Part shown: positions 39,764 to 64,000 of the stretch, piece by piece
Layout: each line of letters opens with the position of its first letter
Position numbering within the stretch: the first letter of the stretch is position 1
Origin: Centroberyx gerrardi
Lineage: Eukaryota; Chordata; Actinopteri; Beryciformes; Berycidae
Reading direction: 5' to 3'
DNA: 64,000 nt
Assembly (NCBI RefSeq): GCF_048128805.1
Contig: NC_135997.1
Coordinates: 15,384,116 to 15,448,115 of the forward strand
Notes under the pieces: generated by a model
The model's input: the letters and a program-made list of their open reading frames with translations, nothing else
Told to the model about the DNA's origin: nothing
Databases searched by the model: none
Translations under genes and position numbers: made by a program

Positions 39764-41128
39764 CTAGACCAGTGACTCACACACAGGCTGGCTGTCTGAG
39801 TCCTGACTGTGCAAAGAGCTTAAACCTGTGTCTGAGTCGTCGTCGTTAACACTGTGAGTTTTGGAGAAACCCCTGGCCTGCTCCACCCACCCGCTCTTCG
39901 TCTCCAAAGTGCACATCCTCCCTGTCTTAGCTGTCACCGAGTTACATCTCTCCTCACCGGGTGTCCCTTCTTCTATATCCAACGTGTTCACTTTCTCCAG
40001 CAAATCCTTTATCTCCTGTTCCCTCGCCCCCCAAATCTCCTGGGTCAGGTTTAAATCGCCCCTAATAGCTTCTAAATCCGTGTTGAGGCGCAGCCCAATG
40101 TATAAACTCGTATCAAGCTGCGTTTTGACCCTCTCTTCTTCTTCCAGCTCGTTTTCTGATGAAGTGTCCGCCTCGCTGTCCGAGGTCGGGACGGGTGATG
40201 CGCTCTCGCCGGTCCTGGGCTCGGCGTCTTTGCAGTGGAGCTCCTCTTGTCTCCGCTTCATCCACCGGTGGTTCAGCTCCTCCTGGATCTGCACGGTGAT
40301 GTTGTCCATGAGGGCTTCGTGCTCCGACAGCTCCTCCTGTAGTCTCACCACCTCCTCGCATCGCCGCGCGTAGTCCTCAAACTTGGCGAGAGTCTCCAAC
40401 AGTGGTTCTCCCTCGTGGCTGCAGGGCGCATCAACAGTCCCAGCAGCATCCACTAAATACGTGTCTTGTACATAATTAATCCCATGCCTCTCCATTCTGT
40501 CCAAGTGAACTTTTGCCTCGTACTTTTCAATCTCCGTGTCCAGCTCTTTAATTCTCTGGAGCTGCTGGCGGATCGTGTGATCCTGGGAAACCACAAGGTG
40601 AACCAAAGTTTCAATTTTCTCCGCAGAGGACGTCGTGTCTCGGGACGCCGCCTGCGCTCTCTTCTTATTGATCTTTTCCAACTTTCTGAAAGCTTTCCTG
40701 ACAATCCGCCGCTGTTTCTCCGGGGAGATGAGGCCCATGGGAGCCGCTGCGGGGCCCCTGAAGACACAGGGGCTCTGCTTGCTCAGCACCACCCGCGCCT
40801 CTGCGCTCCGGGGGCCGTGGTTCGCCAGGGACGCCTCGCTTTTCACCAGCACGAACCTGACATTCTCCTGCTCCTCTCCCCACGCGCCCCACAGGCGTAA
40901 AATCTTGGTTTTGTTGGGCAAAATCCTCTCGAAACCTCTCCATTTCTCCACGATGCAATAGGACTGGGACGATCCGGAGAGCATCGCCGCCGAGAGGCTG
41001 AGCAGCAAGTTTTGATCGTCCAGAAGCACCTTGACTACATCAGCACAGGTAGTGCGCTTTGACAAGCCGAGCACGAGCTTTTCCTCGCGGCAAACCCACA
41101 CGGATATCTTACTTTCCTCCGACTCCAT
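39764..41128 (-). CDS. rassf10: Ras association domain-containing protein 10
   Basis: Single-exon gene of 454 residues, as in other vertebrates; human RASSF10 is about 500. It belongs to the N-terminal RASSF group (RASSF7-10): an N-terminal Ras-association domain, here about residues 7-97 ([17 protein letters not shown] through [20 protein letters not shown] and EENVRF-type end), then coiled coils. Visible coiled-coil stretches are near 135-215 ([38 protein letters not shown]), 245-300 ([20 protein letters not shown]) and 355-395. The family lacks the SARAH domain of RASSF1-6. RASSF10 is reported as a growth suppressor silenced by methylation in tumours, with centrosome and cell-cycle roles. 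The first ATG follows non-coding sequence; stop TAG at 39764-39766. It sits between bmal1 and tead1 as in human. Base composition is GC-richer than the flanks. Confidence 0.95.
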   Translation of the reverse strand: MESEESKISVWVCREEKLVLGLSKRTTCADVVKVLLDDQNLLLSLSAAMLSGSSQSYCIVEKWRGFERILPNKTKILRLWGAWGEEQENVRFVLVKSEASLANHGPRSAEARVVLSKQSPCVFRGPAAAPMGLISPEKQRRIVRKAFRKLEKINKKRAQAASRDTTSSAEKIETLVHLVVSQDHTIRQQLQRIKELDTEIEKYEAKVHLDRMERHGINYVQDTYLVDAAGTVDAPCSHEGEPLLETLAKFEDYARRCEEVVRLQEELSEHEALMDNITVQIQEELNHRWMKRRQEELHCKDAEPRTGESASPVPTSDSEADTSSENELEEEERVKTQLDTSLYIGLRLNTDLEAIRGDLNLTQEIWGAREQEIKDLLEKVNTLDIEEGTPGEERCNSVTAKTGRMCTLETKSGWVEQARGFSKTHSVNDDDSDTGLSSLHSQDSDSQPVCESLV

Positions 41129-41480
41129 CGTTAACTGAAGCCAAACTGTATGTTCTAATGAGTTAAAACGAGAATAAACAGTTCTTGAAATAGAAATAAA
41201 TCCGCATGTCGAAAATAAAAAGCAACACTCCCCATACTTATTTCATGCATGGACATGTGTGTGTCCTCTATGTGCAAGAAACATCTCTGTCAAGCTGCTG
41301 ATAGGCTGGATGTTGCAGGTCCATGCGTCCCTTGGTTCAGTTTCCTTTCCTGTGGCTGACTCCTCCAAGTAAACACTTTGGTTTTAACTGCGCTGCCTAC
41401 ATGCTGCGCTTTCACAAGACTGCCTTTGCTTTGACCACGTGACTGCTCCTAAAATAGGGCAAGTACCGGTAAAGAGGCCT
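41129..41480 (-). promoter_or_regulatory. rassf10: rassf10 5' flank / likely promoter
   Basis: Upstream of the ATG. Contains a palindromic CACGTG E-box at 41436-41441, about 310 nt before the start codon, in a GACCACGTGACTG context. No TATA box placed; transcription start unknown. Confidence 0.4.
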
Positions 41481-43890
41481 GCACATTGTGTTGTGTGATG
41501 ATGTGTTGAGAGAGTCAGCAAGAGAGGACAGGTAAATATCTTCTGCAGGATACAAAGTGCACAGCATAGTTTATCTTCTGTGGCATCTTGGCAATTAATT
41601 GGTGTTATGGTGGTGATCACGGCAATGATGCTTATTGTTTCTTGAAAAAATGTTAAAGACTATACATTAGATGTCTTGAGAGTTTAGTAGGCGTGAGACT
41701 CTGTAATCCAACAAAGATTACAGATGTTTTACTTGAGTGTTTACAAAAATATTCATGGCAATAACAGCATCAACATGATGATGGGCCTTTCATAATTTGA
41801 GGATGAGTGGACAATAGAAAATTTAATTATGAATTAAAGAACTAAAACAAATAATTGCACACATGTATTCCTAATGACTGAGCTTTTGTGAAGGCGCTGC
41901 CTCTTTAGTAATTATAAATTTCATCTTTAGTTCAGATCAAATTAATTAGTACTTTAAGAGGCTTACATGATAATCTCAACCATGATGTCAAGAAGGATGT
42001 GAGCACATTAAAGGGATGATGATTATACTGATAGTTGCACTTTGACGGCCCCAGGTGGCAGCAGGAAAAGACTGTGATGTTTTTAAATATTTAAATATGT
42101 AGAATGTTTTCCTCAATATATCACGCTCAAATTAATTTTGAAAGCATATTATAATGGCTGTAGAAAAATGTGAGGTCTTTACCTTCTTCTTTACCCTATT
42201 TATCATGGTGTTCATACCAGTTAAGAACACATGAAGAAATAGCCCAATATGAGCATCAGTCCAGACTGTAGTTTGCCAGTTTCCAGTTTTCCAAGCATGA
42301 CGAGCTGTCAGATGTCAACATCCGTCTGTAGTTGGTCTGAATGTAGGAAGGTGGTGTTGGTGTGGGTCTTTGGAGTTTGAATGGCATTGTCTATAGCTGG
42401 CCAAACAAACAAACTAAATGAGTAATCGCTCCAGAGTTTGAATAAAATATGATTGGTGTGAACACACCCTAAGATTAGCTGTGCTTGAACCCAAGGAACA
42501 GGGAGGGTCCTCACCTACCCACTGACTAAGCTTCTGGGGAGCTGGTAGCATAAGTTTCACCTATAATGAATCAAATTCAGTTTGCTGACTGAATTTGGTG
42601 CCACATCACACCTGTGTGCTCTTAGCATCCAGAAGTGTGGTATTCCACCTTTCCACCTCACTCTTGTATCAATACAGGTTCAGGTTCAGGTTACTTTATT
42701 TGTACCCGTAGGTAGATTTGGTTTGCAGTAGAGAGTCATCCATCTTGACACATTTTAGAAACAACAGAAACAGTAGACAAACATAATAAAAGTACTCAAA
42801 CTTCCAATCATCACTATGAGTATATACCTTGTCCTTTCTAAGTAACCTGACAGCCTCTGTGCCACCGCATTAAAGAAACTCTTCTACATTAAGGAAGCAA
42901 ATAGGCTGAAACAGACTAATATCCACAGAATTTTCCTCAGTGGGAATGAAACTCCCTCCTGCTGTACACCACAATCAAGGAATAAACTGCTTCTTCCATG
43001 CTAACTTCATGAGCTTCCACAACAATCTCAATATACCTTATACCTTTCCTAAGTTGTCTTCTAGCTCCACTAAGCTCAGGCTGCCACTCTTCTCTTTACT
43101 AAATAAATCCTGAACCAAAATAAAATGGATCTTTGTAAAACGCTATCCCAGCTCTGTTTTTCCTATGATTTTCTGCTTTTTTTTAATAAACCCCTGTAGG
43201 TCTTACTAAAGATATGACACAGTGAATAATATATTAAGGTATAGCCTATTCCTCGACTTAAATTCTGTTGCTTCAAAATGAAAAATGCCAAGTGTCAATG
43301 CATTTCTCTTCAGGCAGACCCCCTACATCACATAAAAGACAGCAAATAAGGGACCAGGCAGGCGGTCCCACTGCAGCTGAAATCTATACAGACCATGGCA
43401 ATTTAGACTAATGCATGCTTTCAGGTCATCCATACAGATTCAGTAAGGGTAGTATGAAAAGGTTTTATTGCCTAATCAATTTTTAATGTCAAACAGCTGT
43501 CAAACAGCTGGTGTAACAGAAGGTTTAGCAGGTAAGGAAATCTTAATGCAATTGCTTTTAATTTAGCAATGTCTCCCTCTGCTGCTGGATTCCATTACTA
43601 CAGTACTGTGCATTAAAATGTGAAGGAGAGGCATGAACAGGACAGACACACTGAGATAAAGCAAGTGAGAGGCTCCATCTGCTGTTAATCTGGTGTTTGT
43701 GCAGTTAACGTTTGTTGGTAAGTTTTGTATACTATAAAATGGTGTCTAAATATATAGTTTATACAATACAGCACAATCCATATTTCTATAAAATACTTCT
43801 GGCTGTGTGGATACTCAAGTTGTGCTCATGTCTGGTGCACAGAAATTACTTATAGTATTATTATTATTTGTTAAAGTGACAACAAAAAAG
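41481..43890. other. rassf10-tead1 intergenic region
   Basis: No gene recognised. Sequence at 42675-43110 has phrases (ACTTTATTTGTACCCGTAGG; CCACCGCATTAAAGAAACTC) that resemble an old dispersed repeat; the rest is AT-rich single-copy-looking DNA. Confidence 0.55.
42675..43110. repeat. possible degenerate dispersed repeat
   Basis: A direct repeat CAGGTT at 42675-42690 leads into TTTATTTGTACCCGTAGG, similar to ends of some fish transposable elements. No intact frame. Recognition by resemblance only. Confidence 0.3.
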
Positions 43891-43907
43891 AGACAATATT
43901 TTCCAGA

Positions 43908-43913
43908 TTTATT
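43908..43913 (-). terminator. tead1: distal tead1 poly(A) signal
   Basis: AATAAA on minus, followed 15-30 nt later by a T/GT-rich element (CTTTTTTGTTGTC). This is the best-formed signal downstream of the tead1 stop and implies a 3'UTR of about 3.5 kb. Nearer AATAAA copies lie at 45369-45374 and 45515-45520. Confidence 0.55.
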
Positions 43914-44814
43914 TAACTTCAATATTGCATACATACAAAGGATCTAGAAAGCTACAAAATATCTACTATTATCAAGAAGGCATCATAATGTTACGGAGCA
44001 AAAACAAGACCATATGCAGAACACATAAACATAGCAGAGTTTCTTTTCTCTCCCTTGCTCCCACACGTTACTGTCATCATGGATATGAAAAGATATCACA
44101 CTTCTGTACCAAGCTAAGATATAATTTTGTACAAAGCACCTTTTTACAAAAAAGTCTGCACACAAAACCCAAATGTGTGTATGATACTATCTGAGCTATG
44201 TGAAAGATCACTTTAAAGCCAACATCTGAAAATGGTAATGAAACAAAAAGGTACCAGTACCTACTCTTAGACAAAATTACAAATAACAAGAGCTAAACTG
44301 CTGATATGTTTGTGGCATGATTCCTCGACTTAGCCGTGTTTTGTGTCCATTTTGTATTCAAATAGTCCACCAGACATTCATGCCATCAAAGGCATCAGTC
44401 CTGCTGTTTTAGGGTTGAAATGACATGTCAAAATGTACCAGCAGTGCAGCAGTAACATCATTACCATCCTATTGGGCTTGCAATATACAGACAATGTCAT
44501 CACAAAACCAAGTACAATTGTATACAAGTACAATAAGAAAACAGGAACATCTCACTAAGTAATCAATAAATGTGAACAGATACACAGGGTAAACATAACA
44601 AGAAAAAAAGCCTATTAAAACTCCACAGTGTCCATAGGACTGTGGCAAAATACTGAATGATTGAACTTACTTTGTCTGCATCCACCAGAGACATTGTCTG
44701 TAATTATTTAGAAATTCTTAGATTAAGATACTTTCAGATGAATATAGTTTTGTAAGAAACAGTAAATATATGTGTGAGTAGCTATGGTCTTTATGGTGAA
44801 AAGTATTAACCTCT

Positions 44815-45310
44815 ATGGCTTCGTCCACACTAGCAGTTTCTAACGTTTGGGAAATGATTCTTTAAATCCAACAAATCTGACTTTCAGCCACTTTGGACCT
44901 GGTTTTGGAAACAGTTTGAAAGCCATTTACGATTTTCAGTGGCGTTCTTGTCCAAAGAATTGTTATTGATATGTTGTCCATTAAATTATATCATGTAGAC
45001 TCCAAAACACTGAATTAGATTTATTCCAAACTTAATTTTAGTATTAGTAGATTTAATTATGGCCTACTCTCAAATCACTTTGCTTTCAATTCAGTAAACA
45101 GTGAAAGATTCATAAGCGATATTAGCTCACGTGTTGGGTGCCTGCCTCATTGACAACGTAGCTATGTCTGCATTATATAGTACAGTAACATCATGAACAT
45201 TCTTATAACTAATGTTGTGTGGTTTTCAGATCTTGTGCATATGTCGTCACTGTAAAGTTGCGAAAATGCCGAAAATACAAAACCAAAATGTTTCCAAAAC
45301 CTTGTAAAAA
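44815..45310. repeat. possible degenerate MITE
   Basis: Starts with TTCGTCCACACTAGCAG and holds GGACCTGGTTTTGGAAACAG; such phrases resemble a family of fish inverted-repeat elements beginning CGTCCACAC. Ends are not well defined. Confidence 0.3.
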
Positions 45311-45771
45311 CCCTTTAACCCTTTAAACCTGCAAGTGTGTACGAAGCATATGACTTTCGACAGCTGCATTTATTATGAGTTGACATCCTGCATGCAGTCA
45401 GTGGCTGTACGTGTCAACAGGTCTTTCAGTCTTTGACCTCAACAAAGAAATAGGTTTTCTTCAAATACATCAGTTCTGAAATCAAATTACATTGTCATAA
45501 GAATGAATATATAATTTATTTTACCAGTAACCAGCTGTCCCCTGCCATCATTACAAACCTTCAAAAAGGCAATGTGGTGATTGGTTTCACTTATGTCTCA
45601 TATTTGGTCTAGCAACATTAAATTCATAATTTCTGTCTTTTTGAAGCTGGAATTTTTTTAAACCAAAGGCACTTCCTTGCTACAGTGCAGGACTTGACAA
45701 AAGATTGACTGTATCTCTGTATTTTTGGTCTTTTACAACAGGAAAGGCAAAGTCAGTTTGTGTATATAGTA

Positions 45772-45961
45772 CACTCTTAGAAAAAGGTTGATATTTTATT
45801 AAACTTTTTTAGAGTTAGAGACTCAAAAAATAGAACCTGTATTAATTTATGTTAGAACTCTTAAGATGTGAAGAACCCTAGTTAATAAACATTCAATCAG
45901 CAAACTTCATGCAGCAGAAGTGTACTACCTTACAAAAAAAACCTTTGTATTTCTAAGAGTG
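45772..45961. mobile_element. 190-bp MITE in tead1 3'UTR
   Basis: Inverted ends: CACTCTTAGAAAAAGGTT at left and, on minus, CACTCTTAGAAATACAAAGG at right, flanked by TA on both sides. The CACTCTTA(G/A)AAA terminus is a pattern I know from abundant teleost MITEs. Confidence 0.75.
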
Positions 45962-47401
45962 TACCATTTAAAAGCAACGTATAATTTCTCAGAGATGTGG
46001 AAATGTTGTACCAAGTTGTATACTGGTGATTTTTTATCTTTCTCATCCACAAAAAACTGTTTTTAGACTCAAAACAAAGTATGGGTAATGTTACAATATA
46101 TTCTAAGGCACTGTACACTTACACTTTGGCAGATTGTATTGTGAATTTCTTACACAATGCAAACATTATAAAGAGTCTTCCCGCAAAGAGATCACAGCTT
46201 TAGTGGCATCTTTTGGAGTTCACACAGCTATAGCATGTTTAAGGCTCGGAAATTGGTGTAGGCCACAGAAACATGGGGGAGTGTGAACATAAAGGCAGCA
46301 ACACTCTGGCTTGGACTTATCACACCGCGATACCCAGAGGGAGAAATATTCTGAGGCTGAAAAATGCATCATTCAGGGGGTCAATGCCACAGCATACTGA
46401 ACAAGGCCTGCCGTCTAGAAGTGATCTATTGTCTCATGATTATTTAAGTAAAAACCACAGAGCTACAGAAAGAAAAAAAAAAAAGTTAGCATCACTAAGG
46501 CATGTCCAAGAAGGGGAACAAAGTGCTTTGGACAAGCTGAGAGCCCAGTCAGAGTAATTGAAGTAGTGCTTTTCACGGATCTAAAAACCTAAATAATTCT
46601 CTTATCGGTTGTCACAGGAGAAAGACTCATTTGCAGCACAGAACCGCTTAGCAGGTGGTAAGACTTGCTAGATCAATGGAACAGATGCAGGTAAAACTTT
46701 GTAGTATTTTCACAGTGCATTCATTCTGTTGTTAGTGTCTAAGACTTGGAGTGCTTCAACAGGGATAAACACTTCTCCTGAAAGCTGATTTTTTTTTTTT
46801 TTGAGCACTGATTTTGTCACTTGCCTTCAACTATCTTAGTCTTGTGTTGTGATATTTTTGTTTCTTTGGAACATCTATTGGCTGTGGGTGTATGTTTGTC
46901 TACAGTATGTATGCTCACAAGTTATCAACCACAGACATACAAAACACACTCATACATATTACACAGACCACGTCAGGCCGTTGGGAAAAAAGGCCGGTGT
47001 CCTTTTTTTTTTTTTCTTAGTGTACATGACAAAGCAGAAGAAGACGACACACACGTTTCTGTTTACCAAATTAATCTCAACCAGTAAATTCTTTATGAAC
47101 GGCCACATGTATATCCAACAGAGATCGACTCAACATATTTTAAATGAGAAATAACTCTTGTATTAAAACATAAAACAACTGTACCGCAATTCACAGCTGC
47201 AGTCAAATAACAAACACATACAATTAAAACAAAAAACAAAACGAATTTATAACAACTGACTTCACCCAATACTATGACCAAAAAGCATTGTAGGTGTGAC
47301 TTTCAGGTAGAGGCACTGCCACTTGTTTTGAGGTTGGTAAGTCTATGAAAAGAGGGGGTGGGGGTTGAGGGGTGGGGTGGGGTGGGGGGGTGCTGGGGCT
47401 C

Positions 47402-64000
<16,599 letters not shown>

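Larger units (their letters stand above)
43895..47401 (-). other. tead1: tead1 3'UTR (inferred)
   Basis: Non-coding sequence between the stop codon and the distal AATAAA. It includes a MITE at 45772-45961 and a possible older element at 44815-45310. Long 3'UTRs are usual for vertebrate TEAD1. Confidence 0.5.

Noticed and set aside
39861..40373. 170-codon plus-strand open frame
   Set aside because: Antisense shadow of rassf10; GC-rich coding DNA often stays open on the other strand, and no splice or family support exists.
40466..40900. 144-codon plus-strand open frame
   Set aside because: Also antisense to rassf10, with no recognisable domain.

Overview
The window is vertebrate, most likely ray-finned fish (teleost) nuclear DNA. 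Coding sequence is broken into short GT-AG exons with introns of 90 bp to several kb. There are many CA/GT microsatellites, a tRNA-derived SINE-like repeat and several small inverted-repeat transposons. Four genes are recognisable from their proteins: btbd10 (3' end only), bmal1 (arntl1, complete coding region), rassf10 (single exon, complete) and tead1 (all but its N-terminal exons). The same four genes are neighbours on human 11p15, so this is a conserved synteny block. Whether these are the teleost 'a' or 'b' duplicates cannot be settled from this sequence.

Layout. 1-1700: last coding exon and 3'UTR of btbd10, plus strand. 1900-15300: bmal1, minus strand, tail to tail with btbd10. Sixteen coding exons join in phase into a 619-residue bHLH-PAS protein. 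Two further 5' non-coding exons are proposed, and the promoter at 15310-15395 carries two ROR/REV-ERB elements, a CCAAT box and an ETS site. 15400-39700: about 24 kb with no gene I can recognise, holding microsatellites, a 35-bp tandem repeat, the SINE-like repeat, inverted-repeat elements and old dispersed repeats. 39700-41130: rassf10, minus strand, with a very short 3'UTR and a TA-flanked MITE just beyond it. 41130-43900: intergenic. 43900-64000: tead1, minus strand, with a 3'UTR of about 3.5 kb and twelve exons visible. Its start lies beyond the right edge.

Function. BMAL1 is the CLOCK partner of the circadian oscillator. Its promoter retains the ROR/REV-ERB input that closes the secondary clock loop. 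TEAD1 is the DNA-binding effector of YAP/TAZ in Hippo signalling, and RASSF10 is an N-terminal RASSF scaffold also linked to growth control. The most notable structure is in tead1. Two tandem 63-nt versions of the exon encoding the end of the TEA-domain recognition helix are separated by a 90-nt intron that is itself open in frame, and a 12-nt microexon encoding VTSM follows. Together they could give several DNA-binding-domain and linker isoforms from one gene.
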